Counted from the first letter of the stretch, positions 6,442 to 13,931 are shown. The stretch: DNA of 21,715 nt from Phycisphaerae bacterium (GCA_002690755.1 NZFT01000052.1:1-21715); one strand, 5' to 3'. Notes: a model not told the origin generated them from the letters alone. Program-made: numbers and translations.

Positions 6442-8712
6442 TCACGGGCATGGCCCCCAGCTGGCGAGAAGAAGACCGAGGTCGGCGCCGTCCACGGTTC
6501 CATCGCCATTCAGGTCGGCGGAGGGATCCGAAGTGCCCCATGCGGCCAGCAGGAGGCCGAGATCACCACCGTCGACCTGTCCGCCACCATCGAGGTCACC
6601 GGGGCAGTCGCGATTCGGGCAGGATCGCGTGGTGATGCTGAAGTCGTCGATCGCCGCCTCCACGATGGATCCGTCGCCGAGATCCGACGCGATGAAGCGA
6701 ACCTGGGTCAAGGTCGAACCGGCGAGGTCGACCTCGATTTCGAGCAGCCTCCATGCCGAGGCGTTGTCCGAGATGGTCGCGATCAGCGTCCACGTTGCGC
6801 CACCGTCGGTCGAGATCTCCACCGGCATCGAGTCCTGGTTCGGACTGGCGCCGGCGTCGTTGCGATACCAGTAGGCGAATGCGACGGTTCCGAGGTCGAT
6901 CCCGGTGGTATCGATCGAGGGGGTCACGAGGGACGTGGATCCACCGTCGACGTCGTTCTCGCCGAGGCTTCCGCCGACCGAGCCCTGTCCGGTCACGAAG
7001 CAGATGGTGCCCGGGTCGCTGGCATCGTTCTCCGGTTGTGCCGCCGTTCCAATGGGGTCGACTCGGACCCAGACCCCGGTGGTGGCGTCGTCGCCGGGAA
7101 GACCGAGGGTCCAGCCGAGGTCGGTCTCGACGTCGTCGGCGAAGAAGACCGTTTCGTCGACGACGTCGATCTGCCAAGGGCCCGTCTCCGACTGGAGAAC
7201 GATCGTGTTGCCGTTCGTCGTCTCGATCAGGAAGTCGATTTCGATCACCGCGCCGCAGTCCGCGGCGGGAACCGTGGCGAGGTATTGATCGATGCCCGCG
7301 AGCGACATCGGGTCGGTGACGAGGGGGCCGCCGTCGATTCGGGTCCGCACCACGGCGGATGTCGGATCCAGTTCGGTGAAGGCGGAGCTGATCGACACCA
7401 AGATCTCGGTGGGGGTGTCCACCGGGACCACGGTGGGAAAGCCCTCCGGGAAGTCGATGAGGGCGTTGCTGCCGACGAGTTCCTCGCCGACGTAGAGGAA
7501 AGACTCGAGGATCTCATTGCCGCTCGGGATGATCTGGTCGGGAGGAAGCACGAATCCGAACTCGCCGGTGTCTCGGAGTTCGTAGGTGAACGCGTAGACG
7601 CCGGCGTCGTCCCAGGCCCAGTCAAGGCTCGTTCCGCTCGCCAGATACAGGTCGTGGGCGGGTTGCGGATCGAAGACCCTGCCGTTGATCGACTCGATCG
7701 CCGCGGCGATTCCTTCGCCGAGATTCCGGTGAATCTCGCCGGCCGGTCCTTCCGGCTCGGTGGAGTCGTATCCGTAGGGCCAGAGCACGAGTTGGGAGTA
7801 GCAGTGCACGTCAAAGAAGATCGCGGTGTTCGGGTTGGCGGCCACGTCGTCTCGAATCGCCTGGGTCTCCGGTTCGCTGAACGGCCCGGTGCCGCGATAG
7901 GTGTCGCTGCCGGTGTTCCCGCTCGAACCGGGACCGCCCCATCCCGCGGCGAAGTTCCGGTTCCAGTCGACGCCGAACGAGCCGTCGCCGTTCGCCTTGC
8001 GGGTCTTTCGCCAGAGACGGTTGGAATTCCAGGTGAACTGGTAGCCGTCGGGATTCGCCAGCGGGACGATGTGCCATGCCAGATCGTCCACCAGCGGGGT
8101 GATTCGATCGTCGGCACCATGGCCGTTCACCAGCGTGTCGGCGAGATACGAGATCGTCGCGGGACTGATCCACTCCCGGGCATGGGCGCCGGCCACGATG
8201 TAGATGGCGGGAACGCTCGACGGATCCTCGGCACCGGAAATCGTGTAGGCGCGGATTTCCCGACCCTCGATGGACTCCCCGATGCTCCGCGACGTCACGA
8301 GGTCGGGGCGGCTCGCTTCCAGGGCCTCGTAGAACGCGAAGAGCTCGTCCTGCTGGTGGTACTCCTCGAAGAACCCCACGCCGGCGATGCCGTCTCCATC
8401 GATGCGACTTCGTTCCTCGTCGATCAGCCGTTGAACGTCGGCGATCATCACCTCGAACTCGATGCCGGTGCGAGCGAGTGTTCCGATCCGATCGAGCGGA
8501 AGCATCACGTCGATCGAACCGAGTCCGATCGATTCCGACCAGACGTCGCCGCCGAGCGCGAGCAGGGTGCGGAGTTCACGGAGCGTGTCGACCTCGGCGC
8601 GGACCACCTGATGGGCGTCGTAACGGACCAGTTCCTGCGCGGTGGCGAGGGAAGCGGTCAACCCCAGGACGGGTGCGGTGAGTGCGAGCGTGATCGAGCG
8701 GACGATGGACAT
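6442..8712 (-). CDS. Secreted M14 zinc carboxypeptidase with C-terminal dockerin-like repeats
   Basis: The 756-aa protein has a Sec signal (about 1-26, cleavage near ATAQ). A propeptide-like region runs to about 110 and the M14 catalytic domain spans about 115-400. Zinc ligands are H177 and E180 (AHAREW) and H303 (FFDVHCYSQ). The substrate-binding DWNRNF is at 249-254 and the general-base glutamate is E378 (TYELRDTG). It should remove C-terminal residues from extracellular peptides. A beta-rich region follows (about 540-690, ending EAAIDDFSITT), resembling an adhesion or carbohydrate-binding-type domain. The C-terminus carries two calcium-loop-like dockerin-type units (DLDGGGQVDGGDLGLLLAAWG and the DLNGDGTVDGADLGLLLASWG copy). 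The ATG at 8712 has GGAG seven bases upstream and directly precedes the signal peptide; the open frame to 8739 is not used. Confidence 0.92.
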   Translation of the reverse strand: MSIVRSITLALTAPVLGLTASLATAQELVRYDAHQVVRAEVDTLRELRTLLALGGDVWSESIGLGSIDVMLPLDRIGTLARTGIEFEVMIADVQRLIDEERSRIDGDGIAGVGFFEEYHQQDELFAFYEALEASRPDLVTSRSIGESIEGREIRAYTISGAEDPSSVPAIYIVAGAHAREWISPATISYLADTLVNGHGADDRITPLVDDLAWHIVPLANPDGYQFTWNSNRLWRKTRKANGDGSFGVDWNRNFAAGWGGPGSSGNTGSDTYRGTGPFSEPETQAIRDDVAANPNTAIFFDVHCYSQLVLWPYGYDSTEPEGPAGEIHRNLGEGIAAAIESINGRVFDPQPAHDLYLASGTSLDWAWDDAGVYAFTYELRDTGEFGFVLPPDQIIPSGNEILESFLYVGEELVGSNALIDFPEGFPTVVPVDTPTEILVSISSAFTELDPTSAVVRTRIDGGPLVTDPMSLAGIDQYLATVPAADCGAVIEIDFLIETTNGNTIVLQSETGPWQIDVVDETVFFADDVETDLGWTLGLPGDDATTGVWVRVDPIGTAAQPENDASDPGTICFVTGQGSVGGSLGENDVDGGSTSLVTPSIDTTGIDLGTVAFAYWYRNDAGASPNQDSMPVEISTDGGATWTLIATISDNASAWRLLEIEVDLAGSTLTQVRFIASDLGDGSIVEAAIDDFSITTRSCPNRDCPGDLDGGGQVDGGDLGLLLAAWGTSDPSADLNGDGTVDGADLGLLLASWGPCP

Positions 8713-8737
8713 CGGGAATCTCCGTGGTGACTGACCC

Positions 8738-8743
8738 AATCTA
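8738..8743 (-). promoter_or_regulatory. Putative -10 element TAGATT for the M14 carboxypeptidase gene
   Basis: On the minus strand TAGATT lies 25 bases before the M14 ATG, leaving room for a leader of about 18 bases that contains the GGAG ribosome site. This contrasts with the leaderless arrangement at other genes. A clear -35 box is not visible. Confidence 0.35.
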
Positions 8744-8838
8744 GACCCGTTTCTCAGGGATCGGTTCGAGAAAAGCGGTGATCAGGCGGAATCCCGAGTG
8801 GGGCAAGGACCGGGAATCCCGTGACCGGTGAAGGGCGA

Positions 8839-8874
8839 ACGGCCCGGCGGGAGCGGATGCTCCGGCCGGGCCGT
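8839..8874 (-). terminator. GC-rich hairpin terminator downstream of the pseudopilin gene
   Basis: A 16-bp stem with one mismatch (arms at 8839-8854 and 8859-8874, core ACGGCCCGGC / GCCGGGCCGT) encloses the loop GGAT. It lies about 57 bases past the pseudopilin stop and 96 bases before the M14 -10 element, both on the minus strand. There is no clear T tract, so strength or Rho-independence is inferred from the stem alone. Confidence 0.65.
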
Positions 8875-8887
8875 CCTCGATGCGGTT

Positions 8888-8930
8888 GGATGATCCGGAT
8901 GATCCGGATGACCCGGATGATCCGGATCAT
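8888..8930. repeat. 9-bp tandem repeat abutting a stop codon
   Basis: There are four full units and one partial unit of GGATGATCC. Units 1, 2 and 4 are identical, unit 3 is GGATGACCC and unit 5 is the partial GGATCAT. Each unit contains a GGAT/ATCC dyad, so the array can fold on itself. It begins directly after the stop codon of the pseudopilin gene (minus strand) and precedes the terminator. A unit length of nine keeps the frame, so it may be a former coding extension or a 3' UTR element. Confidence 0.75.
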
Positions 8931-9779
8931 TCAAAGGTCCGGGCGGAGCCACGTCTTGAATCGTTCGAAGTCGATTTCGGAAGCATCGTTCACCGGGATC
9001 TCGTGGGCGGTCACGATCTCGTTGAGCTTCGGATTCGCCAGCGTGATGATTCGACTGGAGCCATCGATGAACGACATCGCGAGCCGATCCTGAGGATCCC
9101 AGAACGCGGGGAAGTCCTTCCACCATCCGACGGGATGCAGGGTGTCGATCACCCAGCCACCGCGGTTGTAGTTGTCCTGCCAGCCGGTGTCGTGCTCCGC
9201 GATGGTGTACATGGTGTTCGCGGGGTTGCGGACCTTGCTGATCCGGTCCACGGTCGAGCCCCACGCACCGTTGGGATTGTCGGGGATGTCACTGATGAAG
9301 CCGTTGAGCGAATAGCTCCTCACTCGACCGGTGGGATCGAGCGGTGACTGGTACGCCCGGACGTCCTGAACGTAGTCGTAGAGTGCGCCGTCCTTCAACG
9401 CCTGATCCGTCTCCTCCAGCGAGCCGTCGCCGTCCAGATCACGGAGCCGCGGGGCCTGAGCGCCGGTGTTGTAACTCTTGACCCAGAAGAGGTCGCGATT
9501 CGGGTTCGAGATTCCGGGAGGGAACTCCTGGCTCGCGGGGCTCATGAACTTCCCGTTGTTGTCCTGACTCCAACTGACGAGTCCCAGCTGGAGCTGGTGC
9601 TGGTTGCTCATGCATTCGGTGAGACGGGCGCTGTCCCGGAACGATCCCACCGATACGAGCAGGAACCCGATGATCAGCGCGATGATTGCGATCACTGCAA
9701 GTAGCTCGACCAGGGTGAAACCGCGTCGCAAACGACGTCGGGCCGGAATGGTGTCGTTGATGTCGTGCAAACCGTTCAT
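8931..9779 (-). CDS. Type II pseudopilin-like protein (prepilin N-terminal motif)
   Basis: The 282-aa protein starts with a short basic leader (PARRRLRR), then the prepilin peptidase site G20-F21 (RRGFTLVELLAVIAIIALI), with the conserved glutamate five residues into the mature protein (E25) and one hydrophobic helix. The rest has features of planctomycete pseudopilins of the H-X9-DG group: NQHQLQLGLVSWSQDNNGKF, paired aromatic residues and a C-terminal FIDGSSRIITL segment. It is probably processed by a prepilin peptidase and held in the inner membrane or assembled into a pseudopilus; no secretion gene lies nearby. The frame is open to an ATG at 9797, but the ATG at 9779 is chosen because TACTCT ends exactly six bases before it. 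Confidence 0.88.
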   Translation of the reverse strand: MNGLHDINDTIPARRRLRRGFTLVELLAVIAIIALIIGFLLVSVGSFRDSARLTECMSNQHQLQLGLVSWSQDNNGKFMSPASQEFPPGISNPNRDLFWVKSYNTGAQAPRLRDLDGDGSLEETDQALKDGALYDYVQDVRAYQSPLDPTGRVRSYSLNGFISDIPDNPNGAWGSTVDRISKVRNPANTMYTIAEHDTGWQDNYNRGGWVIDTLHPVGWWKDFPAFWDPQDRLAMSFIDGSSRIITLANPKLNEIVTAHEIPVNDASEIDFERFKTWLRPDL

Positions 9780-9785
9780 CCTCGA

Positions 9786-9791
9786 AGAGTA
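9786..9791 (-). promoter_or_regulatory. Putative leaderless -10 element TACTCT of the pseudopilin gene
   Basis: On the minus strand TACTCT is followed by the six bases TCGAGG and then the ATG at 9779. This matches the spacing seen at four other genes and suggests that the upstream in-frame ATG at 9797 is not the start. A second candidate, TAGAAT at 9817-9822 (minus), would instead give a leadered message. Confidence 0.4.
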
Positions 9792-9872
9792 AACCATGGG
9801 TCGTCCGTGTCCGGCTATTCTATTTGATGGCTCGCCCGAAGTGACGCGGGGGATTCAGGATCTCGAGCGATC

Positions 9873-9899
9873 CTCGCCAACGAATTTATTCTAGGCGAG
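9873..9899. repeat. Inverted repeat with AT-rich spacer in the pseudopilin upstream region
   Basis: CTCGCC and GGCGAG flank the 15-base AT-rich spacer AACGAATTTATTCTA. The spacer contains TAGAAT read on the minus strand (9888-9893), a possible -10 element, which would make the dyad an operator overlapping a promoter. The rest of 9780-9989 holds a second TAGAAT (9817-9822, minus) and a T-rich tract (9951-9960), but no gene. Confidence 0.25.
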
Positions 9900-9989
9900 C
9901 GGGCGACGTTTGAATCGACGATTCCCGGATCGGGGGAGGTTATCAGACCTTTTTGCTTTTAATCAGGGCCTCAGGGTTGATTCGGAGGA

Positions 9990-10691
9990 TCAAACCGGCC
10001 CGAGAATGTCTTCGGTCACTTCGGAGAGGCGGCTCCACGAGTCGAGCAGGTGCGTCTCGCCGCACCTCGTGCTGGCGATCGCGAGGTCGCGAAGCCATCG
10101 TCGAAGCCAGGTCGCCGGCGACGCGGGCTTGAGCATTTCACGGGGCTCGATCGTCTCTTCGAAGGCGTGGATCAGGTCGCGGAACTCGGTTCCGTCGACG
10201 ATTCGTCCTCGTTCGTGCGGGTCGATCACCGTGATGCGACGATGGGTGCCGTCGCGAACCGCGACGAGGAAGCGGCCGGGCACGTCAACACCGAAGACGT
10301 CCAGTCCGATTCGTTCCGCGGCACCGCAGTAGGCGAGGGCGCAGGGAACGGGCAGTGCGGGCGTACCATCGAGGATCAGCCCGAAATCCATCGCATCCGG
10401 GTGGACCGCGACGTCTTCATGGCATCCGATTCCGAGTTCGTCCACAATCGCTTCGTGGAGATGCGCCATCAGTCCTTCGGTTCCGCGACTGCTGACCGCG
10501 TTCGCACGCCCCGCGAGATGCGGGACCCGGCATCGAACCCGATGTGCGATCGCCTCGAGACGGGTGTGGGCCGCATCGGGGTCGATGGAAGGGCGACGGT
10601 GCGCAGCAAGCGCCACGACCGCGTCCACGAGATCTCGATACCGATCCAGTTCGGTCAATGAATCGCAGTACTTCGAGGTCCAGTCGGTCAT
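9990..10691 (-). CDS. SirB1-like transglutaminase-fold protein
   Basis: The 233-aa protein resembles the SirB1 / transglutaminase-like (Transglut_core2) family. The order is an acidic helix (HLHEAIVDELGIG), then DAMDFGLILDGTPALPVPCALAYCGAAERIGLDVFGVDVPGRFLVAV at about 99-145, equivalent to the family's N-x-x-L-x-x-V-L...G-x-P-I-x-L...A-x-R-L-G-L...G-V-x-x-P-G-x-F-L core. It ends that block with TVIDPHERGRI. The usual GIPISL segment is ALPVPC, so it is a divergent member. The function of SirB1 proteins is poorly defined. The ATG at 10691 is chosen because upstream in-frame sequence is rich in Arg, Cys and Ser and unlike a protein; no strong ribosome site is seen (GGAAG lies about 9 bases upstream). 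The gene is divergent from the ABC operon. Confidence 0.72.
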   Translation of the reverse strand: MTDWTSKYCDSLTELDRYRDLVDAVVALAAHRRPSIDPDAAHTRLEAIAHRVRCRVPHLAGRANAVSSRGTEGLMAHLHEAIVDELGIGCHEDVAVHPDAMDFGLILDGTPALPVPCALAYCGAAERIGLDVFGVDVPGRFLVAVRDGTHRRITVIDPHERGRIVDGTEFRDLIHAFEETIEPREMLKPASPATWLRRWLRDLAIASTRCGETHLLDSWSRLSEVTEDILGPV

Positions 10692-11051
10692 CCGGGACGT
10701 CTTCCGAGGGAGAGGGTGGGGCGGGTAGAACCAATCGGTCGATTCGCGGCTGATCCAGCAAGAATCGACGATGCAACATGCAGAAGCCCGCTTTCCGGTC
10801 CGGCAGGGGGATTTGGACGTTTGGCGGACACCGTCGGATCCGACGTTCCGCTCCAGGCACAAATCCGCATCGATACCACCCCGGTCCGGTCTCGATCGAC
10901 GACGCGTCATCGTGGCGAGGAGCGGCGTCCTGGTGCTTGCGTGCGTCATCGCAGGATGGTTCGGGCCGACCCGACGGCGGACACGCCCACGTGATCGCGA
11001 TGTCGGTGGCTGACGATCCCCCGGGGGCCCCTTCGCATCGCACTGCGAACG
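10692..11051. other. Divergent intergenic region, no convincing gene
   Basis: The 360 bases separate the SirB1-like gene and the ABC operon and must hold both promoters. Open frames exist on both strands but have poor codon character. The region contains a 14-bp palindrome (10832-10845) and a 6-bp-stem hairpin (TTCGCA / TGCGAA, 11032-11049) just before the small ORF. No TPP or other known riboswitch landmark was recognised. Confidence 0.5.
10832..10845. promoter_or_regulatory. 14-bp palindrome in a divergent promoter region, candidate operator
   Basis: CGTCGGATCCGACG is a perfect palindrome. It extends imperfectly outward: TGGCGGA lies on the left and TCCGCTCCA on the right, making a dyad of about 34 bases. 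The position between two divergent units suits a regulator binding site. No regulator gene is nearby, so this rests on symmetry alone. Confidence 0.3.
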
Positions 11052-11264
11052 GTGGGACGTACTCGTCGGATCATCATCGAGGCCGTGTCCAGTTCAATGG
11101 GAAGCGTCGTTCACCGCATCATGGTCGGCGTCCACGGCCTCTTCGATCCGGCGACGGCGATCGTCGTCCACGAAGGCAGTACCATCGTCCTCGTGCTCGG
11201 CAGGCCGAGCCTGTTCGGGGTGGCGGACGAGGCGGTCCCCATCGACCGGAAGGAATCACCGTGA
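11052..11264 (+). CDS. Small unknown ORF overlapping the ABC ATPase start
   Basis: A 70-aa frame (GTG start; ATG at 11097 is an alternative) with strongly GC-rich third positions from about 11097 on, a sign of true coding. The product includes a hydrophobic beta-rich stretch, HEGSTIVLVLGRPSLFGVADEAVPID. No family is recognised. Its TGA (11262-11264) overlaps the GTG start of the ATPase as GTGA, suggesting translational coupling. The frame is open upstream to 10995, so the true start is uncertain and a longer or decayed gene is possible. Confidence 0.4.
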   Translation: MGRTRRIIIEAVSSSMGSVVHRIMVGVHGLFDPATAIVVHEGSTIVLVLGRPSLFGVADEAVPIDRKESP

Positions 11265-12010
11265 GTGGCGTCGAGATCGAAATCCGTGGTGTCGCGAAGA
11301 CCTTCGATCGATCGGTGGAGGCGGTGGCTCCGATGGATCTCGATCTGCGGCCGGGCGCCGTGACGGCGCTGCTCGGCCCGACGGGCTGCGGCAAGAGCAC
11401 CCTCTTGAGGATGATCGGTGGCGTGGAAACGCCCACCGAAGGTTCGATCGCGGTCCGTCCGAAGCCGCGTATCGGCTTCTGCTTTCAGGAGCCCCGGCTG
11501 CTTCCGTGGCGGAACGTGCTTCGCAACGTCGGTCTTCCGCTCGAACTCGACGGACGACCACGCGACGTCTGCCGGCGGGAGGCTCGGCGTCGACTCGACA
11601 TGGTGGGGCTCGTCGATGCCGCGGATCTGCTTCCCGCCGCGTTGTCGGGCGGGATGCGGATGCGGGCGGCGGTGGCGAGATCGTTGGTCGCCGATCCCGA
11701 TCTCCTTTTGCTCGACGAACCCTTCGGGGCGCTCGACGAAGTGACCCGCTTCCGGCTCGATGAAGAGGTCGCGAACATCTTTCGCGAGCAGGCCATCACG
11801 GTGGTGCTGGTGACGCATTCGATCTCCGAAGCCGTCTTTCTGGCGGACGAGGTCTTGGTCCTCTCCCCGCGGCCCGCACGGATCATCGAGCGATACGAAA
11901 TACCCTTCGGTGATCGAGTGGCGTCGCTTCGCGGCACCGAGGCCTTCGCCCGGCTTCAGGCGGACATCTACGACTGCCTTCGTGGCGGCATGTCGGAGGA
12001 TGAACGATGA
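11261..12010 (+). CDS. ABC transporter ATP-binding protein (nitrate/sulfonate/thiamine-precursor type)
   Basis: The 249-aa ATPase has all the motifs in order: Walker A GPTGCGKST (39-47), Q-loop Q76 in CFQEPRLLPWRNV, signature LSGGM (128-132), Walker B LLLLDEP (148-154), D-loop GALDE (156-160) and switch histidine H186 (VTHSI). The QEPRLLPW segment and the CUT-like C-terminus (VLSPRPARIIERYEIPF) are typical of the SsuB/TauB/ThiZ group that powers uptake with NMT1-type binding proteins. The GTG start has AAGGA seven bases upstream. The frame remains open to 10778, but the upstream residues are low-complexity and are rejected. It overlaps the permease gene by four bases (ATGA). Confidence 0.93.
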   Translation: MSGVEIEIRGVAKTFDRSVEAVAPMDLDLRPGAVTALLGPTGCGKSTLLRMIGGVETPTEGSIAVRPKPRIGFCFQEPRLLPWRNVLRNVGLPLELDGRPRDVCRREARRRLDMVGLVDAADLLPAALSGGMRMRAAVARSLVADPDLLLLDEPFGALDEVTRFRLDEEVANIFREQAITVVLVTHSISEAVFLADEVLVLSPRPARIIERYEIPFGDRVASLRGTEAFARLQADIYDCLRGGMSEDER

Positions 12011-12789
12011 GTCGTCGAACCGGTGTGTTCGCCGCGGTCTGGCCGCCCCTGCTGGTGGTCGTGATCCTTCTCGTGCTCTGGGAGCTTGTGGTCGTCGTCT
12101 TTTCGATCCCCGAATATCTCCTGCCCACGCCGATGGCGGTGGGTGGGACGATGATCGACCAGTGGCCTCGTCTGATCGCCGCGACCGGCCGGACCGCCAC
12201 CGCGACGCTCGCGGGCTTCGGCGCCAGCGCGGTCCTCGGTGTGGTGGCGGGAAGTCTTCTTTCGCTGGTCCCGCTCGCCCGCCGCGGCGTCTATCCGCTG
12301 ACGCTCCTGCTGCAGATGGTGCCGCTGGTCGCGATTGCGCCGATGCTCGTGATCTGGTTCGGCATCGGGCTCCCCAGCGTCATCGTGGCGGCCTGCATCG
12401 TGTCCATCTTTCCAGTGATTGCGGGCACCCTCGACGGACTCCAGTCGGTGGACGCCGGGCTCGCGGAGATGTTCCGGATCCAGCGGGTGGGCAGGATCCG
12501 GACCTGGTGGAAGCTCGGGCTCCCCTGGTCGATTCCGAGCGTGATCACCGGCCTGCGGATCGCGGCGGGTCTCGCGGTCATCGGTGCGATCGTCGGGGAG
12601 TTCGTCGGTGCCTACGGCGGTGAACGCGCGCCCCTCGGGGCGATCATCACCAGCGCCCTGAAGCAGAATCAGACCGCGACGGTGTTCGCCGCGATCGGAA
12701 TGGCGTCGGCGCTCGGATTCCTGCTTTTCGGGCTCGTGAATCTCGGAGGCTGGCTTCTGCTTCGTCGGTGGCACGCGTCAGCGCAGTGA
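12007..12789 (+). CDS. ABC transporter permease (SsuC/TauC/ThiX-like)
   Basis: The 260-aa integral membrane protein has about six hydrophobic helices. The first follows a short N-terminus (VWPPLLVVVILLVLWELVVVVFSIP). The family's QMVPLVAIAPMLVIWFGIGLPSVIVAA segment and the cytoplasmic EAA-type loop (R-V-G-R-I-R-T-W-W-K-L-G-L-P-W-S-I-P-S-V-I-T-G-L-R-I-A) that contacts the ATPase are present. It forms the channel of the importer with the preceding ATPase, to which it is coupled by an ATGA overlap. The binding protein follows 52 bases later. Substrate cannot be read from the permease. Confidence 0.93.
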   Translation: MSRRTGVFAAVWPPLLVVVILLVLWELVVVVFSIPEYLLPTPMAVGGTMIDQWPRLIAATGRTATATLAGFGASAVLGVVAGSLLSLVPLARRGVYPLTLLLQMVPLVAIAPMLVIWFGIGLPSVIVAACIVSIFPVIAGTLDGLQSVDAGLAEMFRIQRVGRIRTWWKLGLPWSIPSVITGLRIAAGLAVIGAIVGEFVGAYGGERAPLGAIITSALKQNQTATVFAAIGMASALGFLLFGLVNLGGWLLLRRWHASAQ

Positions 12790-12841
12790 TCGGGCGGGTC
12801 GGCGATACTCCTGCGTCCCGAACCTTCCTGGAGCAGCATTC

Positions 12842-13867
12842 ATGACTCGCATCCGTCCGGACCGGATTCACCGAACGACTCGTCTTCCCTGGGTCGCCCT
12901 GCTGGCGGCGATGCTCGTCGGATGCAGCGGTTCCGGCCCGCCGGCCGATTCGAGTGGACCGCGCCGAGTCACCGTCCAGTTGAACTGGTTCCCGGAGCCC
13001 CAGTTCGGCGGTTTCTACGCAGCGAAGGAACGCGGCATCTTCGAGGCGGCCGGATTCGACGTGGAGCTCATCAAGGGTGGCGCGGAAGTGCCCGCACCCC
13101 AGCTGGTCGCGAGTGGAAACGTCGATTTCGCGGTGGTTTCGGCGCCGCAGCTCATCACGATCCGCGCTCGGGGCGGAAAAGCGACGGGGGTGTTCGCGAG
13201 TTTTCAGATCTCGCCCCGGTCGCTGCTGGTCAAGCGGGAATCGCCGTACCAGTCCCTGCAGGAACTCTGGGAGAGCGACGCCACGGTCATGGCCCAGGAC
13301 GGTCTGGTGTTCATCCGCTGGTTGAACAGCATCTACGACGGATCGAAGCTCTCCTTCATCCCCTACACCGGGTCGACCGCGCTCTTCGTGGACGGCAAGG
13401 CGGAGGGCATGCAGTGCTTCGCGACCGCCGAGCCGGTGCAGCTCGAGGTCGACGGCCTGATGACCAGGGTCTTCGTGGTCGGTGAGACCGGATACAACCC
13501 CTACGACGGCGTGCTCGCGGTCAACGACAAACTCTTCGAGGCTGAACCCCGGGTGGTGGCGCGTTTCGTGGAAGCGGTCAGGCAGGGGTGGGATTCCTAT
13601 CTCGCGGATCCCGAACCGATCAACGAGGTGATCGCGACGCTCAATCCCGATCTGAAGTCGAACGTGCTGCGGCTCGCCGCGGCGAAGCTTCCGGCGTTCG
13701 TTCGATCCGCGGACACCGCGGAGCACGGGCTGGGCTGGATGACCGAGAAGCGATGGGCCGATCTCGTGACGCAACTCGAGTCGCTCGGCGAGATCACGGC
13801 CAAGGACGCCGCGGGACTCGGCCGGATCCACGTCAATCCGGCGGTCGAGCCGGGGCCCGCGGACTGA
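12842..13867 (+). CDS. NMT1/THI5-type substrate-binding lipoprotein
   Basis: The 341-aa protein has a lipoprotein signal with lipobox LVGC (cysteine at residue 28), so it is anchored at the membrane. The mature part opens with VTVQLNWFPEPQFGGFYAAKERGIFEAAGFDVELIKGG, the signature of the NMT1/THI5-like family, followed by VASGNVDFAVVSAPQL and GYNPYDGVLAVND. Relatives such as ThiY bind formylaminopyrimidine thiamine precursors and RibY binds riboflavin; others bind sulfonates or nitrate. LNWxPxxQFxGFYxA is closest to ThiY/RibY. No TPP or FMN riboswitch is visible upstream, so the substrate stays open. A GGAG site lies nine bases before the ATG. Third gene of the importer operon. Confidence 0.9.
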   Translation: MTRIRPDRIHRTTRLPWVALLAAMLVGCSGSGPPADSSGPRRVTVQLNWFPEPQFGGFYAAKERGIFEAAGFDVELIKGGAEVPAPQLVASGNVDFAVVSAPQLITIRARGGKATGVFASFQISPRSLLVKRESPYQSLQELWESDATVMAQDGLVFIRWLNSIYDGSKLSFIPYTGSTALFVDGKAEGMQCFATAEPVQLEVDGLMTRVFVVGETGYNPYDGVLAVNDKLFEAEPRVVARFVEAVRQGWDSYLADPEPINEVIATLNPDLKSNVLRLAAAKLPAFVRSADTAEHGLGWMTEKRWADLVTQLESLGEITAKDAAGLGRIHVNPAVEPGPAD

Positions 13868-13875
13868 AGAGCACC

Positions 13876-13904
13876 GGGACGGGCACGTCCCTCGGACCGG
13901 TCCG
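13876..13904 (+). terminator. Tandem hairpins after the ABC operon
   Basis: GGGACG-GGCA-CGTCCC (13876-13891) forms a 6-bp stem with a four-base loop and is followed at once by the palindrome CGGACCGGTCCG (13893-13904). They start nine bases after the lipoprotein stop and lie before the dinB promoter. No T tract follows, so termination is a guess from position. Confidence 0.35.
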
Positions 13905-13931
13905 GAACCGCGGCGGGATCGTGATCGACCG

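Noticed and set aside
5522..6874. Long plus-strand open frame across the PSCyt1 and M14 genes
   Set aside because: It spans two clear minus-strand genes and their intergenic region, and has no domain.
7036..8730. 564-codon plus-strand open frame opposite the M14 carboxypeptidase
   Set aside because: It is the shadow of a high-GC gene. The minus strand has complete zinc-site and signal-peptide features.
10692..10949. N-terminal extension of the SirB1-like protein
   Set aside because: The added residues are Arg/Cys/Ser-rich and do not resemble the family.
10778..11260. N-terminal extension of the ABC ATPase
   Set aside because: The upstream residues are rich in Arg, His and Pro and unlike a protein. 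The GTG at 11261 has a ribosome site and gives the normal ATPase length.
10692..11260. TPP riboswitch for the THI5-like importer
   Set aside because: The conserved CUGAGA and related core segments were not found by eye; a covariance search would be decisive.
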